Shown here in pieces: positions 27,862 through 38,048 of a stretch of 64,000 nucleotides of DNA. Position numbers and translations under genes: made by a program. The stretch spans positions 2,822,001 to 2,886,000 of the forward strand of contig NZ_JAJOMZ010000004.1 of NCBI RefSeq assembly GCF_024699965.1, given 5' to 3'. The notes under the pieces are model-generated. The model had not been told where the DNA came from, did no database searches, and saw only the letters and a list, made by a program, of their open reading frames with translations. Position 1 is the stretch's first letter; each line of letters starts with the position of its first letter. Source of the stretch: Flavobacterium sp. J372. GTDB lineage: Bacteria > Bacteroidota > Bacteroidia > Flavobacteriales > Flavobacteriaceae.

Positions 27862-28815
27862 TTAAAGCAGCTTTGCAATTATTGCCTCTTCAGTAATGCC
27901 TTCAGCATCTGCTTTGTAATTCTTAATAATACGGTGGCGCAATATGCCCGTTGCTACTGCTTTTACGTCTTCAATATCCGGCGAGAATTTGCCGTTTAGG
28001 GCAGCGTGTGTTTTAGCTGCAAGTATAAGGTTTTGCGATGCACGCGGCCCTGCACCCCAGTCAAGATAAGTTTTTACATAATCGTTTGAAAGGGCATTGC
28101 CCGGCCTGGTCTTGCTTACCAGCGTAACGGCATATTCCACAACATTATCCGCAACAGGTATGCGGCGAATTAAATGTTGGAAATCAAGTATCTCTTCAGC
28201 CGTAAAAAGTGGCGAAATTGAAGCCTTTGTATCTGCTGTAGTGCTTTTCACCACCTGTACTTCTTCAGCAAAAGTGGGGTAATCCAGCTTTATGGCAAAC
28301 ATAAAACGGTCAAGCTGGGCTTCCGGCAGCGGATATGTACCCTCCTGTTCTATCGGGTTTTGTGTAGCCAATACAAAGTAGGGCTGCGCCAGCCTGTGAT
28401 GCTGGCCCGCAATGGTAACGGCCTTTTCCTGCATCGCCTCAAGCAACGCTGCCTGGGTTTTCGGCGGTGTACGGTTTATCTCATCGGCAAGGATTATGTT
28501 TGAGAAAACGGGCCCTTTTATAAACTTGAACTGCCTGTTCTCATCAAGTATTTCACTTCCTAAAATGTCGCTCGGCATAAGGTCGGGCGTAAACTGTATC
28601 CTTTTAAAATCAAGACCCAAAGCCTGAGATATGGTATTTACCATAAGTGTTTTGGCAAGCCCCGGCACACCTACCAGCAATGCATGCCCGCCGGCAAAAA
28701 TGCTCAGCACAATCTGGTTTACCACCTCATCCTGGCCTACTATTATTTTGGCAATTTCATCTTTAAGCGCTTTCTGCTTTTGTACTAAATTTTGTATGGC
28801 TGCTACGTCTGACAT
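27862..28815 (-). CDS. MoxR-family AAA+ ATPase
   Basis: This 317-residue ATPase has Walker A GVPGLAKT (49-56), Walker B IILADEINRTPPKTQAALL (107-125), a sensor 1 ATQNP, an Arg finger region LDRFMF and a C-terminal lid. MoxR proteins are chaperone-like ATPases that help assemble metalloenzymes or envelope complexes, usually with DUF58/von Willebrand partners, none of which lies beside it here. It is the last gene of the minus-strand run PpiC isomerase - SurA-N-like lipoprotein - SurA-like isomerase - MoxR, with 81 bases before it. Confidence 0.93.
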   Translation of the reverse strand: MSDVAAIQNLVQKQKALKDEIAKIIVGQDEVVNQIVLSIFAGGHALLVGVPGLAKTLMVNTISQALGLDFKRIQFTPDLMPSDILGSEILDENRQFKFIKGPVFSNIILADEINRTPPKTQAALLEAMQEKAVTIAGQHHRLAQPYFVLATQNPIEQEGTYPLPEAQLDRFMFAIKLDYPTFAEEVQVVKSTTADTKASISPLFTAEEILDFQHLIRRIPVADNVVEYAVTLVSKTRPGNALSNDYVKTYLDWGAGPRASQNLILAAKTHAALNGKFSPDIEDVKAVATGILRHRIIKNYKADAEGITEEAIIAKLL

Positions 28816-28896
28816 AGGTTATTGATTGATGATTAAAATTAAAGCTAAGGAAAACCTTAGCTTCAAACTTATAAATATTTTTATTGTCAACCTAAA

Positions 28897-30297
28897 TTAT
28901 TTCACCCAGTGATTGCCAAATTGGCAATTTTTATAATCTGCGGCAATTTTTACATAGGTTTCCTTTATCTTCTCGTCTGTCCATTTTGCAATAGCTTTCT
29001 TCTGCTTTTCACGAAGGGCCAGGTCTTTAATTTTCGTATAATCCAAAGCATAATCGGCAGGGTGCTCATCATACCTGTTCATAACGGTATAAATCTTGTA
29101 ACTCTGTCCGGCTCCCGGATCATCATCAAGTATTGGCCTGGTCACTTCACGGTCTTTAAGGCCCTGCACTTCGGTATAAATTTTAGGATCAATCTTAGTA
29201 AGTTCAAAACGTGTTTCAAGCGTACGCGGATTCATAAGCAAACCGCCGCTGTTGCGTGTTTCTTTTTCATCTGATTCTGACCTTGCAGCATCGGCAAAAG
29301 AAATTTCGCCCGATACAATCCGCTGGCGTATCAGGTCTATCCTGTCTTTTGCCTTTTTTAAATCGGCGTCAGATACTTTTGGAGATATCAATATATGGCG
29401 GACATCCAGGTCTTGCCCGCGTATCTTCTCCACATAAATTATGTGGTAGCCATACTGCGTTTCAAAAGGCTCACTTATCTGCCCCTCTTCAGTACTAAAG
29501 GCAACTTCCTTAAATTCCTTCACCAACGGCGACTTCCTGTTCATTTTGATGAAACCGCCTGACGATGCTGACGCCCTGTCTTCAGTATAAAGTACCGCCT
29601 TACTGTAAAAGCTTGACCCGTTCTGCACATCGGCTTTTATCTGCCGCAGCCTGTCAATCACGGCCTGCTTGGCTTCCTGTGTTACTTGCGGCTTTATTAC
29701 AATCTGGGCTATTTCCATCTCGGCGCCAAATACAGGCAGGTCGCCCTTAATACTATTGTAGAACTGCCTTACTTCTTCAGGAGTTATTGTTACATCATCA
29801 AATATCTTACGCTGCATCTGCTCGGTGAGCCTCTGGCTCTTAAGCATATCAAAAAGCTCTGTGCGGAAAGCTTCAATATTCTTTTTCTTGAAGTATTTCA
29901 CCATTTTATCCTGAGAGCCTATCGCCTCTACAAAATAGTTAATCCTCTCTTCCATCATGCTGTTCACCTCAGCATCGGTAACCACTATACTATCCTGTAT
30001 TGCCTGGTGCGCAAAAAGCTTTTCTTCCATAAGGCGGCTTAAAAGCTCGCAGCGGGTTACATCTTTGGTAGACATATTTTGTGCCTGCATTTCGCGGTAC
30101 ATCATATCAATATCGCTGTCAAGCACCACATAGTCACCTACCACTGCCACAATACCGTCAACCTTTGCCCTGCCAGCTGTTGGCTTTGGCTTTACGGTAT
30201 CGCGGGGCGTTTCCCTAATTATTTCCTGCGCCGTGGCGGTAAATGCACTAAGGATAATCGCCAAAAGCAGTAAAAGCCTGCTATTTATAAACTTCAT
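28897..30297 (-). CDS. SurA-like periplasmic peptidyl-prolyl isomerase
   Basis: This 466-residue protein has a signal peptide (MKFINSRLLLLLAIILSAFT, cut after ATAQ), a SurA-N chaperone domain starting VDGIVAVVGDYVVLDSDIDM, and two PpiC rotamase domains. The second has LDVRHILISPKVSDADL and GGLLMNPRT. It should chaperone outer-membrane proteins in the periplasm. An in-frame ATG at 30339 would put 14 charged residues before the signal peptide and deepen overlap with the upstream gene, so 30297 is preferred (17-base overlap). Confidence 0.9.
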   Translation of the reverse strand: MKFINSRLLLLLAIILSAFTATAQEIIRETPRDTVKPKPTAGRAKVDGIVAVVGDYVVLDSDIDMMYREMQAQNMSTKDVTRCELLSRLMEEKLFAHQAIQDSIVVTDAEVNSMMEERINYFVEAIGSQDKMVKYFKKKNIEAFRTELFDMLKSQRLTEQMQRKIFDDVTITPEEVRQFYNSIKGDLPVFGAEMEIAQIVIKPQVTQEAKQAVIDRLRQIKADVQNGSSFYSKAVLYTEDRASASSGGFIKMNRKSPLVKEFKEVAFSTEEGQISEPFETQYGYHIIYVEKIRGQDLDVRHILISPKVSDADLKKAKDRIDLIRQRIVSGEISFADAARSESDEKETRNSGGLLMNPRTLETRFELTKIDPKIYTEVQGLKDREVTRPILDDDPGAGQSYKIYTVMNRYDEHPADYALDYTKIKDLALREKQKKAIAKWTDEKIKETYVKIAADYKNCQFGNHWVK

Positions 30298-31129
30298 ATT
30301 TTTTGTTTTTAATCGCATCGTCTGTAATTTCTTTCTCAAACTTTTTTATTAACTCCAGTTTCCTGTTATTTATTATAAGCTGCCTCAATGTTGGCGCTAT
30401 AAACTCATACGGGGCTATTTGTCCTTTGTCAAGTACGCTCCTTACTTTTACCATATACACTCCGGTTGAGTCCGGATATTGGTATGACATACTCCCGCTT
30501 ACATACTTACCCCTGTTTTCGGGAGTAATAAATGGAAGTTTCTGGTACACCTGGTTAATATCTACCCATGTTGTATCATTAAAGGCAAAACTCTTAAACT
30601 GTATGCTCATGTCATTCAGCGCCTTCAGGTCTTTCTTATTTCCGCTTAAAAACCTGCTCCTTACAAGGCCTAATCTCGGATGGTCTTTGGCAACATATAA
30701 ATACCGGAGCTTTACCAGCATACCCGTTGTACGGAAATTCTCTTTGTTGGCTTTATAATAAGCTGCAACTTCTTCATTGGTTATAACCGTATCAGCACTT
30801 TGCTTTACAATTTCTTCCAGATACCCGCGGGTATACAGGTCGGTACGGTATTGCTCTATAAGCTGGTTATATTCTTCTTGGCGCTCTTTACCAAGATTGA
30901 TTTCGGCGGCGTCATAAAGCAGCCTCTGCGAAGCCCACCTGTCAATATAATTCTTTATAATCGCTATACTGTCGGCTTTTGCTGTACCCGCCGGCACAAG
31001 CCCTGTCAATTCATCGGGAAACAGGTAGCTGTCATTAACCCTGGCAACCGCATCGGTTTTAGGCCGTTCCTTATCACCGCAGGAAATGCACAGAGCCAAT
31101 AAAGCAAACAGTATTCCGTTTTTCAGCAT
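30281..31129 (-). CDS. Lipoprotein with SurA-N-like domain
   Basis: This 282-residue protein has a lipoprotein signal (Cys17 in LCISCGDK). The mature part starts DAVARVNDSYLFPDELTGLV, the pattern of a SurA/PrsA N-terminal chaperone segment, followed by helix-rich sequence. No PpiC rotamase domain is visible, so it is probably a non-catalytic chaperone anchored in a membrane. Its start overlaps the stop of the upstream PpiC isomerase (one base) and its end overlaps the downstream SurA-like gene, so the three are translationally coupled. Confidence 0.82.
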   Translation of the reverse strand: MLKNGILFALLALCISCGDKERPKTDAVARVNDSYLFPDELTGLVPAGTAKADSIAIIKNYIDRWASQRLLYDAAEINLGKERQEEYNQLIEQYRTDLYTRGYLEEIVKQSADTVITNEEVAAYYKANKENFRTTGMLVKLRYLYVAKDHPRLGLVRSRFLSGNKKDLKALNDMSIQFKSFAFNDTTWVDINQVYQKLPFITPENRGKYVSGSMSYQYPDSTGVYMVKVRSVLDKGQIAPYEFIAPTLRQLIINNRKLELIKKFEKEITDDAIKNKKYEVYK

Positions 31130-33083
31130 TATTTCTGGTTCAGCTGCTTCTTAACGTTCTCAAACACGTTGCGGTTTACCTGCACGTTAAACTCGCCCTT
31201 AAGGTCGGTCACCCACTTGCTTTCCAGGTATTGCTGGTAGTCGTTCACTACCCGCCCTTTTGCCTCTTCCAGCGTTTTAGGGCCTTTTCCTGCAACTTTC
31301 TTTACATTTACTACGTAGTAGTAATCACCTTTCTTCAATATATCTGTTACGCCGGTTTTCCACTTATCCTGCTTTGGCAGCACATCGCTTTCGAGCTCAA
31401 AAGTACCGCTTCTCTCCATAATGTCTACCTTGCCGTCTTTATTCAACTGCTTTTTAATATCTTCAGCAGTCTTACCCTTCTTCAACAGCTTACGGGCGCT
31501 TTTAGCTGCAGCCTCGCTTTTGGTTGAATACACATCGCCTTCTATCCTGTCTTTCCACTGGTAGCTGTCGCGGTGTGCGGTATAGTACTGCTCAAGGCCG
31601 ATTGAATCTGTCTTTGCTTTTTCCCATATCTCCTTCTCCATCAGTTCAAAAAGCAGCAGGCCGTCACGGTATTCTTCCATCACCACGGCAAACTCAGGGA
31701 ACTCGCCCTCAAGATTATCGTTATAATATTCGTTAAGCTGCGTGTTTATGAAATCTTCAAACAGCACATCGCCCAGGCGGCTTAGCGGCTTCACGGTAAG
31801 CTCTCCCCTCTGCCTTGCCGCCACATAGTCAAGAAACGCTTTTGCAGGCACTTTCCTGTCGTTGTTTATGGTAAGTATTGTTTGAGAGTAATCACCTTCT
31901 TTAGGCATTTCCCAAGCCTGTGTATACACTTTATCATTCAAAAGCTTAGCCGTTGCAGCATATACTTTCGCATCCTTTTTTACAGCATATTTTTTTCTAA
32001 GTTTTACATTTTGGCTTTCGGTAATGCGCCTTGAACGGTCATCGCGGCGAACACGGTTTTCAAAATCAGCCTGCACATCAGCTTTTGGCTTGATAGCATG
32101 TTTTTCTATAAGCTTTACAATATGCCATCCAAACTGCGTTTCAAACGGCGCACTAAAATCACCCGGATTATTAAGGCTGAATGCCACCTGCTCAAATTCA
32201 GGCGAACTTAGCTCACCCGAACCGAACCTGTTAAGCTTGCCGCCGTTTTCTGCCGATGATTTGTCTTCAGAGAATTGTTTTGCCAGTTCGGCAAAATCTT
32301 CTCCCTGCTTTAGCTTTTGGTATATTTCGTCAATGGTAGTTTTGGCTTTGTCTCCCTCTTTTTTACCAACCATTATATGCGCCACCGTTACTTCTCCGCG
32401 GTTGTCGCGAACATCGGTAACCTTTATAAGGTGGTAGCCAAAGCGCGAACGTACCGGTTTAGACACTTCCCCTTTTTTGTGTTGTAAGCGCCGCTCTCAA
32501 ATGCGTATACCATTCGGAAGGCGCTGAAATAGCCCAGGTCACCCTGGTTTTCTTTTGCTGACGGGTCTTCGGAAACTTCTGCTGCAAGTTTGCCAAAATC
32601 GGCCCCTGCCAACAGTTTCTTGCGGGCGTCCATCGCTTTGTTATAAGCCTTCAGCGTATCAGCCGGGGCGGCATTTTCATCTACAAGGAACAATATGTGT
32701 GATGCCCTGATTTCTTTAAGTGAGCGTGCATAAGCCTCATCTATAAGCTCCTGTGTCACTTTTGTGTCAGTAACATAGTTGCGCGACAGCTGGTTGCGAT
32801 ATGATTTAAGCTCGTTCTTATAGTTCTGCCCTTCCTGCAGGCCCAGCTTATTTGCCTTCTGAACTTTCAGCTTATAGCCTATGAAAAGGTCAAGGTAATT
32901 GTTAAGGTCTTTTTGCGAATCGTCTTTAACCAGGTCAAGGTTTTTATTGTAAACCCTGATGAACTCGTCTGTATAATAAGGTTTACCATCAATTGTGAAT
33001 AAAACTTCTTTTTTGGCCTGCTGCGCAAAACTTAGCGCCGATACAAAAAAGGATAAACCTAAAAGAACATGCTTTAATTTCAT
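31129..33083 (-). pseudogene. Two-domain PpiC-type peptidyl-prolyl isomerase, frameshifted
   Basis: Two overlapping frames join into a protein of about 651 residues. It has a signal peptide ending LSFAQQ, a chaperone region, and two PpiC domains (EIRASHILFLVDENAAPADT and GEVTVAHIMVGKKEGD), then a long C-terminal helical region. Continuity is lost inside a run of six A on the coding strand (near plus 32472-32477): one extra A gives NTKKGEVSKPVRSRFGYHL, which restores the conserved SxFGYH end of the first PpiC domain. It heads the periplasmic folding operon and has a strong promoter 80-120 bases upstream. A sequencing error is likely. Confidence 0.88.
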
Positions 33084-33169
33084 TATTTTACTGACTGCTT
33101 TTTTTAATATGGTTAGTAAACGTTAGGGAAACCATAATAGTATGGCTGCCCGTTATTTATTGCAATCAG

Positions 33170-33199
33170 CAAAAATAACAATTCATTAAGATATAGCAA
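33170..33199 (-). promoter_or_regulatory. Promoter for the periplasmic isomerase operon
   Basis: On the minus strand, TATTTTTG (plus 33170-33177) is a perfect TAnnTTTG. A TTG (plus 33197-33199) lies 19 bases upstream. The predicted leader is about 80 bases long. Confidence 0.75.
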
Positions 33200-33294
33200 G
33201 AAGTTTGTTTGGTTATTTGGTGAGTCGGTGAGTTGTTATTCGTGGATGCGTTGATTTGTTGATTTGGTTCAGGATGTTAGGTATTGGGTGTTGA

Positions 33295-33315
33295 GTTACG
33301 GGTTACGGGTTACGC
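33295..33315. repeat. Tandem 7-bp repeat
   Basis: GTTACGG, GTTACGG and GTTACGC follow one another without gaps, with a partial fourth unit GTTGC after them. Confidence 0.7.
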
Positions 33316-33344
33316 GTTGCAGGGACACCGGTTTGATATTTGAA

Positions 33345-33362
33345 ATTTGTGATTTGGAATTT
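33345..33362. repeat. Intergenic word shared with 45649-45666
   Basis: ATTTGTGATTTGGAATTT matches ATTTGTAATTTGGAATTT at 45649-45666 in 17 of 18 positions. Both copies are intergenic, which suggests a dispersed filler repeat. Confidence 0.55.
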
Positions 33363-33373
33363 CAACCTTTAAA

Positions 33374-33411
33374 CTTGTGGCTAATGGCTTGTGGCTAATG
33401 CCTTGTCGCTA
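33374..33411. repeat. Tandem 14-bp repeat
   Basis: CTTGTGGCTAATGG (33374-33387) is followed by CTTGTGGCTAATGC (33388-33401) and a truncated, diverged unit CTTGTCGCTA. Confidence 0.7.
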
Positions 33412-35336
33412 TTTACTAACAATTATAAATTCACTCCTCCTGTTCTTTAAGTGTTCTTCCTCGCTGCACTCTACATCGTTGCTGCAATTATTTACGTGGC
33501 GGGTCTCGCCATAGCCAACAACACTTTCAATACGGTTGGCTGTGACACCTTTTGACAAAATATAGTTATAGGTAGCTTTTGCCCTGTTTTCCGAAAGCTT
33601 CAGGTTGTAATCATCATCCCCCCTGGCATCGGTATGCGATTCTATTTTTATGATGACATTGGTGAAGTTTTGCAGCACATATACCACCTTATCAAGTTCT
33701 ACAGCCGCCTGTGGCGTAATATCATACTTATCGAAATCAAAGAATATCGGATTGATGGTAATTTTCTCAATGCTGTCCTGCTTTGTCACCAGGCTGCTGT
33801 AGTCGGTAAGTTCAATATTAAATGGCGTTGTGCCCGCAACCCGTGGAAGGCTAACCAGTTGTGTTGCCGTAACATGGTCCGGTTTTTCTGCTGTTACGGT
33901 AATTTGGGTATTGCACGGCAGCTGTTTGAGAGTGTATTTACCGTCGACAGATGTTAGGGTTCTGGCAATTTCAATTGTATCTTTTAATGCCTTAACGGTA
34001 ACACCCGCTATAGGTTTGGAGGTAGACTTACCGGTTATGACTCCCGCAATGGCCTGCCCACATTCTTTTTGAAGTAATAAATGTCATCATCGCCTTTGCC
34101 ACCTGCCCTGTTGCTTGAGAAGTAGCCCGAGAGTTTATTTTCTGCTACAATATAAGCAAAATCATCACGGTTACTGTTTACAGGTTTACCGAGGTTCTCC
34201 GGTTCTCCATAATTGCCTTTATCATCTATTTTGCTTTCAAACACATCGAGTCCGCCAAGGCCATAATGCCAATCCGATGAGAAGTACAGCACGTTTTCAT
34301 GAATGAACGGAAACATCTCCTTCCCTTCAGTGTTGATAGTTGGCCCAAGGTTCTTTGGCTTGTCAGTCATGCCGTTTTCGAGGATTGCCGCTACATAAAT
34401 ATCTGCCTCACCCTCACCGCCGGGCATGTCACTCGTGAAGTACATCCATTTCCCGTCGGCAGAAATTGCCGGGTGCGCACAGGAGTAATTCACGTTATTG
34501 AATAGCATCGGCTCAATGTCGCGCATCCTGCCCTCTTTCAATTTTGCCTTGAAAATGCCGATGTTGTTTGTCCCTGCATCATTTTTATTCAACCTGCCGC
34601 CACCTTTTAAAATATTTGCGCTGAAATACACAATACTGTCGTTACCCGGTAAAAATGCCACGTTGGAATTATGGTAGCTTATCTGGTCGCGCTTAGCAAA
34701 TTTTTTCTCGTTGGTAAACCGACCGTTTGAGTCGACATCTGCGATGTATAATTCCAGATAAGGCTGATTGTTATACTTGTAAGTTTTCCCACCAAATTTT
34801 GTAGTGTCCTTTGCGGACGAGTAGATAATTTTACTCCCGAAAAAGGTTGTCCCGAACTCTGTTAAAGGACTGTTAATTTCTTCTACGTTCCTGATCTCGA
34901 ATTTTGATGTGATTCGGGTAATGCTGTCAAGCTGATTTTTTTGCTTTTTGAAACGTTCAAGATCTTTTTTAATTTTTTTGGAAGCGAGCTTTTGCCCAAC
35001 CAAAGCATCTGCCTCATCATATCTTTTTAAAGCTCTTAACGACAAAACATATCGCCGGTAGTGAACCTCATCTGTGCTTGCACCCGGCATTTTCAGCACT
35101 TTTTCATACCAGTCGGCTGCTTTAGCAAAATTGTTTGTATAAAAATAAGTGTCGGCAATGCGTTTGGTCGTAGTGATACCGGGCTTTTTCGCGTCCTTTA
35201 GGTACGCTTCATACGCTTTTGCTGCATCTGCATAGGCCATTTCCTCAAACAGCGCATCGGCTTTCTTCAGTTTCTGCTCCTGGGCGTAAGTAATTGTTCC
35301 GCAGAATAATATCGCTATAAATAATAGTCTTTTCAT
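33409..35336 (-). pseudogene. OmpA-family protein with TPR-like and PD40 repeats, frameshifted
   Basis: Two frames join into a protein of about 642 residues. Order: signal peptide (ending TITYAQ), TPR-like helices (about 20-130), a PD40/WD40-like propeller (about 190-420, DGKWMYFTSDMPGGEGEADI and LYFSSDWHYGLGGLD), a CarboxypepD-type domain and a C-terminal OmpA peptidoglycan-binding domain (FFDFDKYDI, SHTDARGDDDYN, LSENRAKATYNYI). The frame breaks in a run of five A on the coding strand near plus 34067: one more A gives YYFKKECGQAIAGVITGKST and joins the frames without loss. It overlaps the PorP/SprF stop by one base (TGATG). It probably links the outer membrane to peptidoglycan. Confidence 0.87.
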
Positions 35337-36253
35337 CAGAAAAAGCGAGGTGATTTTATACGTGATGTCTTCGGGAAAATGGTGAACCGCAAAATGAACT
35401 CGTGCGAGCCGTCATTATACTTATTTAGCGCTGTCACAGAGTAATCGTATGAATATCCGGCGAAGATATTTCTGGTAATCTGGAAGCCTGCCAGCGCACT
35501 CACCGAGTCGTCCCATCGATATGATGCTCCCACCGTCACGAGTTCCTGAAACAGAAAATTAGCAGAGAAATCAACTGTTACCGGCGCGCCGCTCACTATT
35601 TTACCCAGCACTGCAGGCTTGAACTTGAGGTTGTCCGTAATATCAAACACATACCCGCCGATGATATAATAATGCATCCTGCTGGCAATAACATCTTCCT
35701 GAATATCATCATAATAGTCATGCCTTATGAAGTTTGGCACCGATATTCCCGCATACCATTTATCATCATAAACATATATCCCTGAACCGATTGTCGGGTT
35801 TATCCTGTTGTTTAAATTGATCTGCAGCAGCGGGTCGCCCTCATCATACGCCCTGCCCCTCGCCCAGTCAATACTAAGCATCCGCGCACCGGCCTTCAGC
35901 CCAAATGCAAGTTTAGTGCTCCTGCCCACAAATACTGAATATGAAAAATTTGCATCAGCATACACCTCATCAGCAGGGCCAAGCCTGTCATTCATCACGC
36001 TTAGGCCAAGCCCCAATTTTTCATAGTAAAATGGCGAATGTACTGTAAATGCCTGTGTTTGCGGCGCACCATCAATCCCAACCCACTGCGTGCGGTGCTG
36101 CAGCAACCCTTCAAGGTTTCCGGTGCTACCCGTATAGCCGGGATTTACCGTGAGCGTATTGTACATGTACTGCGTGTACTGCGGCTCCTGTTGCGCCCAA
36201 AGCCAGGCCGGAAACAGGAGAAAAAGCAATAGTTTACAGGCGATTTTTGACAT
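35336..36253 (-). CDS. PorP/SprF family outer-membrane protein (T9SS-associated)
   Basis: This 305-residue protein has a signal peptide (MSKIACKLLLFLLFPAWLWAQ) and the family opening QEPQYTQYMYNTLTVNPGYTG, followed by barrel strands and a C-terminal FILRFTIFPKTSR. PorP/SprF proteins anchor or help secrete type IX cargo at the outer membrane. An in-frame ATG at 36271 would add six residues before the signal peptide; 36253 is preferred. It is the first gene of a pair with the OmpA-family protein. The large adhesin that usually accompanies PorP/SprF pairs is not adjacent. Confidence 0.92.
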   Translation of the reverse strand: MSKIACKLLLFLLFPAWLWAQQEPQYTQYMYNTLTVNPGYTGSTGNLEGLLQHRTQWVGIDGAPQTQAFTVHSPFYYEKLGLGLSVMNDRLGPADEVYADANFSYSVFVGRSTKLAFGLKAGARMLSIDWARGRAYDEGDPLLQINLNNRINPTIGSGIYVYDDKWYAGISVPNFIRHDYYDDIQEDVIASRMHYYIIGGYVFDITDNLKFKPAVLGKIVSGAPVTVDFSANFLFQELVTVGASYRWDDSVSALAGFQITRNIFAGYSYDYSVTALNKYNDGSHEFILRFTIFPKTSRIKSPRFF

Positions 36254-36365
36254 AGTCGCGGTACATAACAATTTTATGTTGGTAAAAATAACATTTTAAG
36301 TAAATAATCGGGTGTTAAACATTAAGCCATTTGAAATTACTGCAATCCATTCGCGATAAAAACGC

Positions 36366-36373
36366 TATTTTTG
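36366..36373 (+). promoter_or_regulatory. -7 promoter element for prfC
   Basis: TATTTTTG is a perfect TAnnTTTG, 30 bases before the prfC start. No TTG lies at the right -33 distance. Confidence 0.5.
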
Positions 36374-36403
36374 CACGATTTTTAAAAACAACAAGTTACA
36401 GCA

Positions 36404-37993
36404 ATGAGTTTTAAAGACGAAATACTACGCAGACGCACCTTTGGCATCATCTCTCACCCCGATGCCGGTAAAACAACACTTACAGAGAAGCTGCTGCTTT
36501 TCGGGGGTGCCATACAGGAAGCGGGCGCGGTAAAAAGCAACAAGATAAAAAAGGGTGCAACATCTGACTTTATGGAGATTGAGCGCCAAAGGGGGATTTC
36601 GGTGGCAACATCGGTGCTTGCCTTTATTTACAAAGACAAAAAGATAAACATCCTCGATACGCCCGGCCACAAGGATTTTGCAGAAGATACTTTCCGTACG
36701 CTTACGGCGGTTGACAGCGTAATTGTTGTTATTGACGTAGCGAAAGGTGTTGAGGAACAAACTGAAAAGCTGGTGCAGGTATGCCGCATGCGCAACATAC
36801 CCATGCTGGTTTTCATCAATAAGCTTGACCGTGAGGGTAAAGATGCTTTTGACCTTATGGACGAGGTGGAGCAAAAGCTGGGCCTCACCGTAACGCCGCT
36901 TAGTTTTCCTATCGGGATGGGGTATGATTTCCAGGGGATTTACAACATCTGGGAGAAAAACATCAACCTTTTTAGCGGTGACAGCCGTAAAAACATTGAA
37001 GATACTATTGCCTTCAGCTATATTAACAGCCCTGAACTGGAAAAGATTATCGGCGCCAAGCCTGCGGAAAAGCTTCGCGAAGAACTTGAGCTTATTGATG
37101 AAGTGTATCCGCCGTTTGACCGTCAAGCCTATCTTGATGGTAAGCTGCAGCCCGTGTTCTTCGGCTCTGCATTAAACAATTTCGGGGTGCGTGAACTGTT
37201 AGACTGTTTCATTGAAATTGCCCCGTCTCCGCGCCCTAAAGACAGCGATACGCGCGAGGTAAAGCCTGACGAAAATAAGTTTTCGGGCTTCGTGTTCAAG
37301 ATACATGCCAATATGGACCCGAAGCACCGTGACCGCATTGCTTTCGTGAAAATCGTATCAGGGCTGTTTGAAAGGAACAAGCCGTACATGCACGTTCGCC
37401 TCAATAAAAACCTGAAATTTTCAAGCCCGAATGCTTTCTTCGCTGAGAAGAAAGAAATTGTGGATGTATCATACCCCGGCGATATTGTTGGTCTTCATGA
37501 TACCGGGAACTTCAAGATTGGCGATACGCTTACCGAGGGCGAAAATATGAACTTTAAGGGCATACCAAGCTTCTCACCGGAGCATTTCCGATATATCAAC
37601 AACGCCGACCCGCTGAAATCAAAACAGTTGGAAAAGGGCATTGACCAGCTGATGGATGAAGGTGTGGCACAGTTGTTTACGCTTGAGATGAACGGACGTA
37701 AAGTGATTGGTACCGTGGGTGCGCTTCAATATGAAGTAATCCAGTACAGGCTTGAGCACGAATATGGAGCAAAATGTTCATACGAAAACTTCCCTGCGTA
37801 TAAAGCATGCTGGGTAAAACCGGAAGACCCTAAAAATGAAGAATTTGCCGAGTTTAAGCGCATCAAACAAAAATTCCTGGCGAAAGATAAATACGGACAG
37901 CTGGTATTCCTTGCCGACAGTGATTTCTCTATACAAATGACACAGTCAAAATACCCGACCGTAAAATTATACTTCACATCAGAATTTGATTAA
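36404..37993 (+). CDS. prfC: Peptide chain release factor 3
   Basis: This 529-residue translational GTPase recycles RF1/RF2 from the ribosome. G1 is SHPDAGKTT, the switch region has RQRGISVATS, G3 is DTPGHKDFAEDT and G4 is NKLDRE (about residues 142-147). Domains II and III follow with FKIHANMDPKHRDRIAF and the RF3-specific C-terminus. Length is typical and no residue is missing. It is monocistronic, ending at a bidirectional terminator. Confidence 0.96.
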   Translation: MSFKDEILRRRTFGIISHPDAGKTTLTEKLLLFGGAIQEAGAVKSNKIKKGATSDFMEIERQRGISVATSVLAFIYKDKKINILDTPGHKDFAEDTFRTLTAVDSVIVVIDVAKGVEEQTEKLVQVCRMRNIPMLVFINKLDREGKDAFDLMDEVEQKLGLTVTPLSFPIGMGYDFQGIYNIWEKNINLFSGDSRKNIEDTIAFSYINSPELEKIIGAKPAEKLREELELIDEVYPPFDRQAYLDGKLQPVFFGSALNNFGVRELLDCFIEIAPSPRPKDSDTREVKPDENKFSGFVFKIHANMDPKHRDRIAFVKIVSGLFERNKPYMHVRLNKNLKFSSPNAFFAEKKEIVDVSYPGDIVGLHDTGNFKIGDTLTEGENMNFKGIPSFSPEHFRYINNADPLKSKQLEKGIDQLMDEGVAQLFTLEMNGRKVIGTVGALQYEVIQYRLEHEYGAKCSYENFPAYKACWVKPEDPKNEEFAEFKRIKQKFLAKDKYGQLVFLADSDFSIQMTQSKYPTVKLYFTSEFD

Positions 37994-37999
37994 AAACAG

Positions 38000-38029
38000 A
38001 AAAGCCTCCCGATACATCAGGAGGCTTTT
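38000..38029. terminator. Bidirectional terminator between prfC and the T9SS repeat protein
   Basis: AAAAGCCTCC-CGATACATCA-GGAGGCTTTT is symmetric and lies between two convergent genes. Confidence 0.82.
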
Positions 38030-38048
38030 CAACAAAATTAACTTTAAC

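Larger units (their letters stand above)
33084..33408. other. 325-base intergenic region rich in short direct repeats
   Basis: No gene is visible. Besides the promoter of the isomerase operon, it holds three tandem GTTACGG-like units (33295-33315), an 18-base word shared with another intergenic region (33345-33362), and two and a half copies of CTTGTGGCTAATGS (33374-33411). The last copies reach the end of the OmpA-family gene. Confidence 0.7.

Noticed and set aside
36425..37126. 233-codon minus-strand open frame opposite prfC
   Set aside because: It is fully antisense to a conserved GTPase gene; codon pattern and composition fit a shadow.
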